From: Palaemon carinicauda
Lineage: Eukaryota > Arthropoda > Malacostraca > Decapoda > Palaemonidae
Direction: 5' to 3'
DNA: 64,000 nt
NCBI RefSeq assembly: GCF_036898095.1
Contig: NC_090743.1
Coordinates: 14,461,795-14,525,794 of the forward strand
The notes beneath the pieces were generated by a model. The model saw only the letters and a list, made by a program, of their open reading frames with translations, searched no databases and was not told the DNA's origin. A program made the position numbers and the translations under genes. This document shows positions 1 to 11,047 of this stretch, one piece after another (position 1 is the first letter of the stretch; the number at the start of each line of letters is the position of its first letter).

Positions 1-144
1 TTATTTTGTGAAAATAAAAATAAAAGAGATAGGGAGTAATATGTAAAAACCAAATTATATTACACAAGAAATCACACTTATGTCGTATTCAATGCTATAT
101 TGCAAATTGAACAAGTATACGAAAGCGACTCTCCCCTAAATTTT

Positions 145-148
<4 letters not shown>

Positions 149-210
<62 letters not shown>
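149..210. repeat. (TC)n microsatellite
   Basis: Uninterrupted alternation of T and C over about 60 bases. Confidence 0.97.
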
Positions 211-212
<2 letters not shown>

Positions 213-666
213 GAACACCTCCATAACATGAGTATGTCATCAGTGGCTCGTTTGCAGGCAAATGTGCCATGCGCACTGGCGCTGACATACATTTCCTCAT
301 AAATTCTTCTCAAGGCTCTTGAGGTCACAAGCAGAAACAAAAAAAAAGATGTCATGATCTGAGATCTGAGGAGACGTCGCTTCGCCAGTTCTCCTCGGAC
401 ATCATACCTTTTCCCCTTCTCTTCCTGTTAACCCCCACTCCTTCCCCCAAGTCCCAAGAATTAAAGCAGTCTTACGTGAATAGTTGGTTGAGGATGACCT
501 TGATGAGACCTCCCGGTTTTTAGTTGGTGCATATTTTCAAGGCATAATTATCCCTCGCTGATATTTCTTTTTTTTTTTCTTCCTGATTGCGACCATTTAC
601 AAAATGCGTCCTGAAACCTCCTGGAAATTGGACTCGATCACCTTTCCAGAGATGCGAGAATAATAG

Positions 667-675
<9 letters not shown>

Positions 676-749
<74 letters not shown>
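676..749. repeat. (GA)n microsatellite
   Basis: Uninterrupted alternation of G and A over about 73 bases, directly following a short (CA)n run, so it is a compound repeat. Confidence 0.97.
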
Positions 750-751
<2 letters not shown>

Positions 752-2146
752 GTACGCAAACTGTAAAGGAAAATTTTCTTCGTTGATTTCATATCGACAA
801 ACGGCATTCTTGATAATTCATCAAAGGAATAGGCTGTGATCAGATGATAGTTGGGTATATTTTGTCTCTGTTTACATGAAATATTTTCTGGAATATGATA
901 GCCAAAGCAAGTTTTTTTTTTTTTTGTACGTTATGCTCAAAACACGTTATTTCCCAACCGGTTTTCATTTTCGAAGGCTGTGATTGTCGTTCAACATCGC
1001 ATTGAAAAGTAATGTGTTGTGATTGGTCTTTTAGGTTCACTATTTTAGCGAGATGTATAAGTAAACGTAATGTATTTATATGTATGTCGTATTATTGTGA
1101 ATGAAGTGATAGAAGATGGTACACAGAGAAGGAAATGTGTTGGTGTATGATTCGTAGGTAAAGTAATGAGGTGTAATAACAGTTGCAGAATAGTAGTAGT
1201 AGTAGTAGTAGTATACTATTTTTAATAATAGAAGATACAAAAGGCATATGGTTCTCACAATTTAATACACAATCGAGAATAACACCTAGAATTTTGAATA
1301 AGCTGTTTGTAGCTAAAGAATATCATCAATGAAATACTCAGGAAAACCGAGAGGGTTTGCAAATGTATGTTGTATATTAACATAAAACACAATTTTGTAC
1401 CATTAAGCTCGTCTGTTATTTTAATTTATTGAACATTGATACATTTAGGAACTTCGGTTGTTTACCGACACGGCGCCCGCAGCATGGTTTCCGTGTGGTG
1501 GGGGTGTGGGGGGTGCAAATCTCAATACATACAGTACATGGACAGTTTCCGGTTTCTAGTAGGCAACTATCGACCCTTTGAACTAGCAGGTTTATTTTGA
1601 AAGAACTACGTATATTTTTCCTCTAGGAACTATGAAAATAATATATTTGGTTGTGATCGTACATATTTGTAGGCAATTCAAATTTTGATCAAATATTATT
1701 TTATTATTACCTTATAAAGTCCTGTTGTCAGTTGAATTTAAAGTTTTTTTTTTTTTTAAGCAAAACCGTAAAATAGCCTTAGCAGTTGTTTCTCTAATAG
1801 CCAATTCATTTTGAAATAAGTTACTCCTAATAGCGGAAATATTTATGAAATAACGCTGACTAATATTCGATACTAAATTTTTATGACGCTGACAAAGCCA
1901 CTATTATCCTAGTAGGCTTACTTTAGAATCTGTACCCGATCCACCAAAAAATGGCTACTTTCTTGTTCCCCTATTCATTATTCAAGTTAGCAGATGCCAC
2001 TGTGTCGTCACCCAGGATTTGAACCTGATCATCATCCAGGAAAAATATTACCGATTTCACAAACACCGAACCAAATTAATTTATTCGCTAAATATTCTCT
2101 TCAAATGCATCTTCCTCCGTTTTCTTGTATAATTTCTTTTAGTCTC

Positions 2147-2147
<1 letters not shown>

Positions 2148-2241
<94 letters not shown>

Positions 2242-2280
2242 TATATATTTTATATATATATATATAAATATACAATATTT

Positions 2281-2335
<55 letters not shown>
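2148..2335. repeat. Interrupted (AT)n microsatellite cluster
   Basis: Several (AT)n tracts separated by short interruptions (ATAAAT, TTTTAT, AATATTTT). Both strands are open through it only because TAT/ATA codons contain no stop. Confidence 0.95.
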
Positions 2336-2338
<3 letters not shown>

Positions 2339-2943
2339 ACAAAATTGATTCATAGAGAATGCAAAAGAAACAGAGAAAGAAAGAGGTGACCATGGATTGA
2401 CGAGCTAAGAAAATTCGCAGGTATACAGTATACTGTCATAGAAAGACCATTAACAGACGCAAGTGGAAGGACATGTCTGTGGCCTTTGTCCTGTATTGAA
2501 CTAGGTACGGCTGATGACCCGTAATCCGTGTCTAGTTGCCTTTTACAGCATGGTTGCGATCATCGACATAGATAATTATATATATAAAAAAAAACTGTCT
2601 TTATGTCCTTTTACGTTCATCTGTTGACGGGTCAGTTGTCTACAAATAAATTGACCCCAATTGGTATTTTCTGCATTAATGATTTTAAATGTTCACAACC
2701 TCTCTTTCGCAATACTGATATTGTGGCAAGGCAGATTTTTTATGTTTTATTTATTTCCTTTCTACTCCTGTGTAACTTTACCAACAAGCGACTGTTTGGA
2801 TACATAAGTGCCCTTCAGAAGATAAATATATTAGATTTTTTCTTCCCCCCTATTACTTTATACGGAAATTAAATCGTTATGTCTATTTTACAAGTAGCTC
2901 GTTGTTCATAGCTAACAAAACCTTAAAAGAACACACTTGTATA

Positions 2944-2986
<43 letters not shown>

Positions 2987-3009
2987 ATGTATGTATGTAT
3001 ATATGTATG

Positions 3010-3065
<56 letters not shown>

Positions 3066-4582
3066 TAGATAGATAGTTGTGTGTTTGTGAACATCCTATT
3101 TCAAATTGTTACAGACGCTGTCCGTCATATAATTCCATATAATATACTTGTCCTAGTCTACTAAGAATATACTTTAGGCCAATGACCAGCAGACGAATAA
3201 AATTCAACTGACGACTTAACCGCATGAAAATGATAAAAAAGAAATACTTAAAGGATTCTGTGTTCAGTGATACGCAGAAAGGAGACAAAAACTGCTTTTA
3301 TGGCCATTCGTATGAGACGAACAAGGGAAACACAGCATTAATAGGGATATTAAAAGGAGGTAATTTAAAAACTTGAGTACCTGAATTAAGGAAAATATGA
3401 ATAAAATCATGCTTCACTGGAAATACGATATTAAAGGGAATATTCAGTTTATTTGTTATAGAAATATAAAAAATATATATGTAATTCACTCTACAGCAAC
3501 TAAAATATATTAAATTTACTTGTGTTCAGTTGCCTTTATTAGAGAAAAAATAACCACATTTTCTTAGATCATTTTCTGGAATGATTTAGGTGATGGACAA
3601 GAATTTCCTTCTTGGACCGACAGAGACGAGAAATAACAAGACCATAAAACAAGAATTTCCATGACGGTGGAATCATTAAATGCATAAACTTTTTTCCAGA
3701 CTTGATTACTTAAAATGATTTCGTCCTACTCTGATGTGGTCCAATAGATTTCAAGACGGGAAATAGAAATTTGGGATAGAAAAAAAGAAATAAGAAAATG
3801 AAGGTCGAAGCAGGTATGGCGTCCGTCAGCATTATTGTTTCCCGGGGGATTCCAATTTAAGTTTCTTTAGCCCACAAAAGAGGTAAAGGAGTAATTTCAT
3901 TTTCCAATAGTATGGTATTGGCAATGTGCGCTTTGCTCTGACGGCTTTCCAAAAAGAAAATACGTCGTTAATAAAAGGTTATAGATTTGTTCGAATGTGT
4001 TTTAGACCTCGAAGCTATTTGTTTTCCATCAAAGTAACGTAATGTATATTTAGCCGAACTCTGGGAATTTTTTTCCAATTAAATTTTTTAAGAAAATTAT
4101 GTAATCAAGATTGAATATTTGCTTAAAACCTCATCCACACTTTTCCATAGGTTAATTAACTCCTTCCCCAGAAATTTCTCAAACTGACAAAGGGGTAAAA
4201 TTTATTCAATATTTTCTCAATAAACTTAATAAACGGTACTAAAGTACGGGTCTGAATTTCGTACAAGTTCCTGATGTCATTGTAAACAAACATTTTTTTA
4301 AATGTATTTTTTTGTTTTTATTTTTTTTTTTTTGGGGGGGGGGGGGGCGTCAAAAGTAAAAACCAGCCGTAGTATTCAGTGTTATCTTTTCTTTGTGGTG
4401 GGTAGGGAGGAAGTGTCAGGTAGGTTACCCACCTGGGAGTATCATTAGCGGTTACATTATGTTCAAGGGCAATGTCCTGTGGCTTTTTATAATTCCTAGC
4501 TTGATTATATCTTATCCACCCCTTCCCTAATGGATAGGATACAATTACTTCTCGCTTTCTTTAATAGATAGAATAGAAAATT
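2336..4582. other. Non-coding stretch
   Basis: AT-rich DNA without a supportable gene. It contains the (AT)n/(GT)n compound array at 2941-3075 and a T-run followed by a run of about 15 G near 4318-4347. I see nothing else in it. Confidence 0.6.
2941..3075. repeat. (AT)n/(GT)n/(GTAT)n/(GATA)n compound microsatellite
   Basis: Alternating tracts of AT, GT, GTAT and, at the right edge, GATA repeats. Confidence 0.95.
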
Positions 4583-4910
4583 GTTATGCTGGCCGATTTG
4601 GTAACTTCCCTGACTGGTGAATGCCAGACTGGGGTTCGAATCCTGCTCAAACACGTTAGTTTCTATGATCGCTGCAACCTCACTATCCTTGTGAGCTAAG
4701 GAAGGGGGCTTTGGGGGAGCATATAGGTCTATCTGCTGAGTCATCAACAGCCATTGCCTGGCCCTCCTTGGTCCTAGCTTGGGTGGAGAGGGGGGCCTTG
4801 GGAACTGATCATATGTATATATGGTCAGTCTCTAGCGCATTGTCCAGCTTGATAGGGCAAAATCACTCTCCCTTGCCTCTGCCATTTATGAAGGGCCTTT
4901 AAACCTTTAA
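4583..4910 (+). mobile_element. tRNA-derived SINE, copy 1
   Basis: The left end looks like a tRNA head. A pol III A-box-like TGGCCGATTTGG lies at 4590-4601 and a perfect B box GGTTCGAATCC at 4633-4643. The body (CCTCACTATCCTTGTGAGCT, then the AGGTCTATCTGCTGAGTCAT block, a GATCATATGTATATATGG block and GTCTCTAG) is shared with copies at 16906 and 57970. A tRNA-like head fused to an unrelated conserved body is the definition of a tRNA-derived SINE. No poly-A tail or target-site duplication was identified, so the exact ends are approximate. It is not a functional tRNA: the sequence cannot close a cloverleaf after the B box. Confidence 0.75.
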
Positions 4911-5251
4911 GAGGTTTTGTACTAGGAAGAAAAAACCGGACCACCACATTGACTAGATTGTTTGAAAGACCGAGGGACAGTTGAAATTTCTGTGCAGTAG
5001 AAACTTATTTATTGTTATTGGTTTAGGATAAGGTGGCTTATATTTAAGAGAAATTACCGAACAAATTTATTCCCACACGTTTTATTTTTATTTTTACAGA
5101 ACTGAATATCCTTAGATAATTTTGCAACAAAAATGAAATTGAAGTTATACTGGGAAATATTATAAGAAACCTTCTTTCTGATTTTCATGGATATTTAGTT
5201 TTAACAGTGTTTCGCATGGTAATTATAAATTTTAATCTATTTGGTATCTTG

Positions 5252-5385
5252 CTTTATTTATTTCCTTATTTCCTTTCCTCACTGAGCTAGTTTTCCCTAT
5301 TGGAGCCCTTGGGCTTATAGCATCCTGCTTTTCCAACAAGGGTTGTAGCTTAGCTAGTAACAACAACAATAACAGTAATAAAAAA
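5252..5385 (+). mobile_element. Repeat family B, 5'-truncated copy
   Basis: Contains only the 3' ~130 bases of the family: the block CACTGAGCTAGTTTTCCC, then GGGCTTATAGCATCCTGC and GGGTTGTAGCTTAGC, followed by an (AAC/AAT)n tail. It aligns with the 3' end of the full copies at 7505 and 60945. Loss of the 5' part with retention of the tail fits retrotransposition by an LINE-type mechanism. Confidence 0.85.
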
Positions 5386-7504
5386 CTCGAATCTACAATT
5401 ACCACAACTATTACTTTTAATATACCCGAATGTTAAAACCCTAAGTTTAAGGGGACCACTCCGTAGCGAAAAAGGAAATAATGCATAAGGATTATATTAC
5501 TGTAGTATTAAAAAAATAAATGGACCCATTTACTTAATGCAAGGCATTTTCTCATGGTTTTGGCCACTAAACCTTGGATACATCAACAGTAACTAGTTCT
5601 ACGCCATTCAGTTAATTTCTTGGAAAGTGTTAGCTTAGGAATGACTTTAATTTTTGTAAGTTAATGTTACATACCATTTGAAATGCCTATTAAATCTGTG
5701 TGCGTCCAGGACCCGAGACGTTCTACAGTCTACACTATTCGTATAACTTAAAAATGTATCACTATATGACTTATGCCATTGAAAACAATAGGAAAAGCCC
5801 TAGAAAGTAGTCTTATCAAAAGTAGGATATAATTAAAAATCGTTTCTCAAAGTTTTTCCTGCACTGAATTTTTTTATTCAAAATTTTCTCTGCAATGCAG
5901 AATACTGTTTTACCATTTGATGGATGAACGATCATGATAGGAGCATGGTAATTTTACTTGGCTTGTGTTGCTAAATGTCTTTAATTAAATATAAGTTTTT
6001 GGTGATGGTGAACGCAAATTCCATGCTAGAAGGGTTTAGTGTGTAATACGACGAACGGTTTTTTATGATAACAAATAAGAAAGTCAGAAATATAATGGCA
6101 CACAACAATATAGTTTGCTGCTATGAATATTTAGAAAATGTGGGAAATAAATTCTGTTTAGCATGAAATGTTCAAAAGGACTTCAACCTGAAAGTATTTA
6201 CTTGTATTTTATAAATGATCGTGGCAACCTACTTGGATTTCGATTACAGATTGTTCATGTCTCGAGGAGCGATTTTATGAATAAGAGCGGCTAGGATCTG
6301 GCATTCAAAATCCATTGAGTCCCTCTTGGCTTCTATAAGGGAAACTGATAAAAAAATCGACATTTGATAAGTATATTGCCGCCTGGAAGAGTATTAAACG
6401 TTATAGATACTGTCTGAGTAAAGTTCTGGCAGTCATTTCAGTCTTGTGAAAGCGTTTTTAACGTTAAAGATGCTGTCTGAGCATTAATCTGGCAGTAGTT
6501 TTAGTCTTCTCGAAGTGTTTTAAACGTTATAGTTGCTGTCTGAGAAAAAATCTGGTAGTAACTTTAGTATCTTGCAAGTTTTTTAAAAGTTATAGATTTT
6601 TAGCATAAGTTGAAAATTTGAAACAAGAAAAGTTTCACAACTTGCGGTGAACATAAGATTAATCGGGTAAAATATCTGATAAATTATTTTGTGAAAGTTG
6701 AATTCGATTTCTGTGCAGAATCAGACGAGATAAATTCGCTTTAATTTTAGAAAATTGTATTTTACCGATGCAAATGGAAATCTTGCGAATAAAATACAGG
6801 GTTGAAAAATTTGAAAATATTTTGACATCTTTTTGTACTCTGGAAAATTCTAGTTAAGGATGTAAGTAAAATTTTACTTTAGAACACTATTCGAAGAATG
6901 TGAGAAAAAATTCATTGGCATATAAAGTAATGCAACCCGGTTTTGAAGGACCATTATTTTTAATTGTGATTCTCATATATAATTATGACCCTTCACTTGT
7001 CAAACGAGAGCGTTGACCCCTCAAGAAAATTTATATTTTATGATTGAATATTTTCATGTCAGGTATAATGAACAAGAAAAGACAAAATATTAGCAATGAT
7101 GATGTATGCAAGTTCAACATAAATAATCTTCAGTTTGTTTTATACCTGTTGGCGTTTTGCGATGGATTATGATAATGGAAGTACTCTCCTAAGCAAAATA
7201 GACGTATCTAAATTTCAATAGTTATTACGGGGACGATTTAAATGCAAGAGTTTTACGAGGCACATTTTAAATTCACAAACGAGTCTCTTAACCGGACCTG
7301 CCTTTTTCTCTTAGTTTCTTCTCGATAAAACTTTACGTACTCTTCAATTTACGAGGCCATTTTAAAGCATTAGCAGTCATTTCTATGACGTATAAGTTAC
7401 CTCAGTGTCATTTGGTTACATGCAGACACGCTGCGGGGGAAATGCCGTAGACAAATTTAGAGCAGTTATCAAAATCGTTGCTTTTGTATTATCAGGTATT
7501 AGAG
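5386..7504. other. Non-coding stretch with a 63-bp minisatellite
   Basis: AT-rich DNA with no supportable gene. The only structured part is the 63-bp tandem repeat at 6383-6600. Confidence 0.6.
6383..6600. repeat. 63-bp tandem repeat, about 3.4 copies
   Basis: The unit contains TTAAACGTTATAGATACTGT, then CTGAG...TCTGGCAGT...TTAGTCTT. Equivalent ACGTT (or AAGTT) positions fall at 6398, 6461, 6524 and 6587, exactly 63 bases apart. Copies differ by several substitutions, so it is an old minisatellite. Confidence 0.9.
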
Positions 7505-8097
7505 TTCCTCCGTAGGTAGTATGTTGGCCAGGGCACCAGCCACCCGTTGAGATACTACCACTAGAGAGTTATGGGGGTCTTTTGACTGGCTAGACATTAC
7601 TACATTGGATCCTTCTCTCTGGTTACGGTCCATTTTCCCTTTGCCTACACACTCACACACCGAATAGTCTGGCCTATTCTTTACATACTTTCCTCTGTCC
7701 TCATAACCTGACAACACTGAGATTACCAAACAATTCTTCTTACTGCACTGTAATTGTTCAGTGGCCACTTTTCTCTTTGTTAAGTAGAAGATTATATTTA
7801 TCTCTAATCTTGGGTAGTGCCATAACCTCTGTACCATTGTCTTCCACTCTCTTGGGGTATAGTTCTCATGCTTGAGGGTACACTCGGGCACACTGTTCTA
7901 TCTTATATCTTTTTCCCTTCCTCTTGTTTTGTTAAAGTTTTTATAGTTTATAAAGTGATATTTATTTTAATATTGTTGGTTTTCTTAAAATATTTTATTT
8001 TTCCTTTTCCCCTTTCCTCACTGAGCTATTTTCCCTGTTGGAGCCCCTGGGCTTATAGCATCTTGCTTTTCCAAGTAGGGTTGTAGCTTATCAAATG

Positions 8098-8134
<37 letters not shown>

Positions 8135-8141
8135 TAATAAA
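7505..8141 (+). mobile_element. Repeat family B, near full-length copy
   Basis: Begins with the family 5' end (GTAGTATGTTGGCCAGGGCA, CCAGCCACCCGTTGAGATAC) and runs through the diagnostic blocks TTTTGACTGGCTAGAC, CTTGGGTAGTGCCATAACC and TTGAGGGTACACTCGGGCAC to the 3' block CTGAGCTATTTTCCCTGTTG. It ends in (AAT)n at about 8098-8133. The long open frame on the opposite strand (7499-7891) is only the antisense of this repeat and is not a gene. Family B has no recognisable protein domain, so it is probably a non-autonomous element. Confidence 0.9.
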
Positions 8142-8298
8142 ATAGAATGTTAAGCTACCTTTATCGGTTAGAGTTCAGATAAGTTATTGCTCCATAAAAA
8201 TGCAATTTTTAACCTTCAGTGCTTAATTAAACAGATATAGTTTGAGATATGAGACAGAAACGTTCACCATCGCTGAACGTGGTGCAGTAAATGATAAT

Positions 8299-8299
<1 letters not shown>

Positions 8300-8343
<44 letters not shown>

Positions 8344-8352
8344 CTCTCTCTC
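8300..8352. repeat. (TC)n microsatellite
   Basis: Pure TC alternation of about 40 bases, then an imperfect CTC-rich extension. Confidence 0.95.
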
Positions 8353-8555
8353 CTTCTTCCTTTTGATAAAATGATGAGGCAAGAGTTTGACCATTCCTCT
8401 CCTGATACGATTTACTTCTATTCAATTCGCGTGACTTATATCCTCCTTCGTATGCATTCGGACGAGAAGAGTTTGCAGGTTCTCTAAGCGCTTCAATTCA
8501 AGCACCTCAATTGAAGCAATATCAATTTACCATTTCCGTTACAACCCTTGCATCC

Positions 8556-8557
<2 letters not shown>

Positions 8558-8604
<47 letters not shown>
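8558..8604. repeat. (TC)n microsatellite
   Basis: Pure TC alternation over about 46 bases. Confidence 0.95.
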
Positions 8605-8607
<3 letters not shown>

Positions 8608-8869
8608 GTTTTCTTTTACTTCCATTTTTTCCTTTTTGCAATCTCACTGACAATTGGTTCATTTACATCATGCCTCTTAACCCTCTGATTCGATTGATAA
8701 AAACGCTCTAGCTGGTGTCCAGCGCATTAAGAAGGGGGGTTGCATAAGGGAGCCAGTATTAAAAGCGCTTAATGCGCCTACATTCTTGACAAGCCATTCT
8801 TTCGCTTTGTAATAACACAAATATATATGCAGCTATGTCCGTGCTTAACTCTATTAGCTTGTGACGTAA

Positions 8870-9060
8870 ATATCACGGCTGAGGCATTGCTTGAATAGGA
8901 ATGCATCATTATTAATATTATGGCCCTAACGTCGGGAAACCCCGAGGGTGGTACGGCCTGGTGGGGAGGGAAGGGGGCCCGCTTTAGGAAGAAAAAAAGA
9001 CTGACGGGGCGAGGCTTTCGGGAATTGGGCGGTCGAAGACACGTCTGATTAAAAGAAGGG
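8870..9060. other. GC-rich non-coding patch
   Basis: A local GC-rich block (around CGTCGGGAAACCCCGAGGG at about 8931-8949) stands out against the AT-rich background. It does not match rRNA as far as I can tell, and no reading frame in it is convincing. Confidence 0.4.
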
Positions 9061-9118
9061 TTTCGATTTTTGTTTTTTTATTGACAGCAATAAATTATTA
9101 TTAGGATTATTATTTTAG

Positions 9119-9120
<2 letters not shown>

Positions 9121-9151
<31 letters not shown>

Positions 9152-9170
9152 GGATTAGGATTATTATTAT
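9121..9170. repeat. (ATT)n microsatellite
   Basis: Interrupted trinucleotide tract including AGGATT interruptions. No family B body is visible next to it. Confidence 0.9.
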
Positions 9171-9445
9171 TCAGAAAGAAGTAAGCATTCATAAATTTTA
9201 TACTCTACGAACCAAATAAAGAAAGTTTCTTTATAGAAATCCCATATGCGACAAAGATCAAACAATTAAATATAATAACAATATAATACCAATTTAGCAA
9301 CTTAAACAGCTCGTGTGATACCAATTAACCTCGAATTCAATGAATCACACTTCGTCCCTCAATCCTAGAAGTAAAATCAGTCCTGATCCAAGGAAGAAAC
9401 TTCGCTCGGGTCACCTTAGGGGTTTGTTTGCAAGCAAGCAGTGAG

Positions 9446-9964
9446 ATGGGACGGGTGTGCTGGTGGGTGCAGTGGGAGGGATGTTTATGTGTAAGCCAGG
9501 GGATTCAATTGCCTTTAGACCTGCCAGACTTTGTAGTTGGCAACATTCCTAATAGGGTGTCTTATCCTCTTCAGTATTACTCTCCGAGGACCAGGGTCAA
9601 TGCCCTGCGTTTGTGGCTTCCGTTATGTCTCTCTCGGAAGTGTACCAAAGACGTTGCAAGACCAACAGATCATTCAAATTGGCCGGAAGACTTCGGACGA
9701 TGTTTGTGTTTGCTGCCTTTAACTAGTGGAGGCGTTGTGTTGATACTGTGTATCTGGGAGACGCGAAGATACACTGTAGCTTCGTTGCTCATTTGCTGGG
9801 GCTATGTTGGGGTTATATCGTTCAGATGTAGTAGTTTTAATCTTGCAAGGATAGGACAGAGCGTTGCAGGTTCATATTTGTGTATTGGAATCTTCTCTTT
9901 CAAAACTGGTGGTTCTGGTCAAGATGTAAGATTCGCAGTTATACAGAAACAAACACAGAGCTAA
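9446..9964 (+). CDS. Unassigned open frame of about 172 codons (candidate only)
   Basis: I do not recognise this product. The frame runs from the first in-frame ATG at 9446 to a TAG-free end at TAA/9964. It lies in a patch clearly richer in G and C than its surroundings, and it is the longest ATG-started frame in the window that is not made of microsatellite, gap or retroelement. The predicted protein has scattered cysteines and tryptophans and a stretch rich in L, V, I and W in its second half (around residues 95-135) that could be hydrophobic, but I see no domain motif. A second plus frame (about 9537-9722) is also open, which weakens the coding case. No splice signals or neighbouring exons could be tied to it. 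It could equally be part of an unrecognised repeat. Confidence 0.2.
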   Translation: MGRVCWWVQWEGCLCVSQGIQLPLDLPDFVVGNIPNRVSYPLQYYSPRTRVNALRLWLPLCLSRKCTKDVARPTDHSNWPEDFGRCLCLLPLTSGGVVLILCIWETRRYTVASLLICWGYVGVISFRCSSFNLARIGQSVAGSYLCIGIFSFKTGGSGQDVRFAVIQKQTQS

Positions 9965-10811
9965 CTGGATGTGGATGTAACTTATACCTTTTTATTTTTG
10001 TTTTTATATAAATTGACGCTTGATTTCATTTGAATGTTTCATGAACAAATGACTTCGTACATGTACTGAATTGTTTACTGGAAATCTGGCATATTTATAT
10101 TGGAATTCGAATCACTTCAAATTGCATTCAATAGCAACAAATTTAATCAACTGGAGCCTTCTATCTGAACCTTTTTTTTTTTTACATTCTTTACATCGTC
10201 TACGTAATGTTAGGCATGCTTCCGTTCTTCCTAAACTTATATCGTGCTGGTTGTTAGATTAAATCTGATTGGAGGAAAATCATGATATATATCCTAATAA
10301 TATGCGATCAACCAGAGGCAAGTCATTCGCTAAACATTTTTGATTTCCCCCATAAAATGTGCAGGATTTCCGCTCCAACTTACGAGTTCTGTATATCTTT
10401 TTATTCAGTTATGCTACGCATTGAATGTAAGCTTAAGCGCACCGGAACATGAAAAATATATTCGTGAAAACAAAAGTATTTCTTCATTATGAAGATTAAA
10501 TACGTTCGTGATATCATTTAACCCTGCCCACCGTACCTCAAAGGAGCTTCCTAAAAACCAACAGGGTCGGTTTGCTCGTTACCTTGGAGTATTACTGACC
10601 GCGGGATGCTTCAGTTGGAGCTGAATTTGATTGGCTGTATTCAGGAAAAATCTATTCGAACGGGAAAAAATCTCCAGCATTAAACTTATCATTGGCTGTA
10701 GGAATTGCCTGCTTTTCATAAAAATGCCCTCAGTGATATCGAACTATTTTGAATGAGTAATGTTTGTGGTGGGAATTTCAAATGCGTTTGCTTATCGCTG
10801 ATATGTCCTAA

Positions 10812-10815
<4 letters not shown>

Positions 10816-10847
<32 letters not shown>

Positions 10848-10854
10848 GCCCTGA

Positions 10855-10890
<36 letters not shown>
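10816..10890. repeat. (ATT)n microsatellite, two blocks
   Basis: Two (ATT)n tracts separated by ATGCCCTGATATT. It is the tail side of the family B copy that follows (minus orientation). Confidence 0.95.
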
Positions 10891-10892
<2 letters not shown>

Positions 10893-10896
10893 TTAT

Positions 10897-11047
10897 TACT
10901 ATTTACTTGATAAGCTATAACCTTAGTTGGAAAAGCAGGATGCTATAAGTCCAGGGGCCCCAACAGGGAAAATAGTCCAGTGAGGAAAGGGAACAAGGAA
11001 AAATAAATTATTTTAAGAACAGTAAAAAGATTAAAATACAATAACAG
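10897..11047 (-). mobile_element. Repeat family B, 5'-truncated copy
   Basis: Minus-strand copy. Reading left to right it starts with the (ATT)n tail, then AAGCTATAACCTTAGTTGG, GCAGGATGCTATAAGTCCAG and AACAGGGAAAATAGTCCAGT, and stops near 11047 after the ~150 bases nearest the 3' end. Confidence 0.88.

Larger units (their letters stand above)
1..2147. other. Non-coding AT-rich stretch with microsatellites
   Basis: No coding region, RNA gene or recognisable transposon was found. It holds a (TC)n array at about 149-210, a (GA)n array at about 676-749 preceded by a short (CA)n, a short (TAG)n at about 1192-1214 and T-runs near 911 and 1745. Open frames here are made of the dinucleotide arrays and have no biological support. 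Confidence 0.7.

Noticed and set aside
2081..2353. Open frames of I/Y or L/S or E/R residues (also at 15171-15676, 26941-27259, 31771-32170, 34494-34870, 50553-51036 and others)
   Set aside because: They are translations of (AT)n, (TC)n and (GA)n arrays; such arrays contain no stop codons in any phase and give no evidence of coding.
4583..4660. Possible functional tRNA gene
   Set aside because: A and B boxes are present, but the sequence continues into a SINE body and no acceptor stem can be paired; two other copies share the non-tRNA body.
7499..7891. 130-codon minus-strand frame with conventional-looking composition
   Set aside because: It is entirely inside a family B repeat; pieces of the same frame recur in the copies at 26267-26467, 33339-33566 and elsewhere.
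8925..9060. Possible rRNA fragment because of high GC and GGGAAACCCCG-type sequence
   Set aside because: I could not match it to any conserved rRNA helix or motif.
10816..10890. CRISPR-like or other regular array suggested by repeated short tracts
   Set aside because: It is an (ATT)n tail; no arrays with constant repeats and unique spacers of equal length exist in the window.
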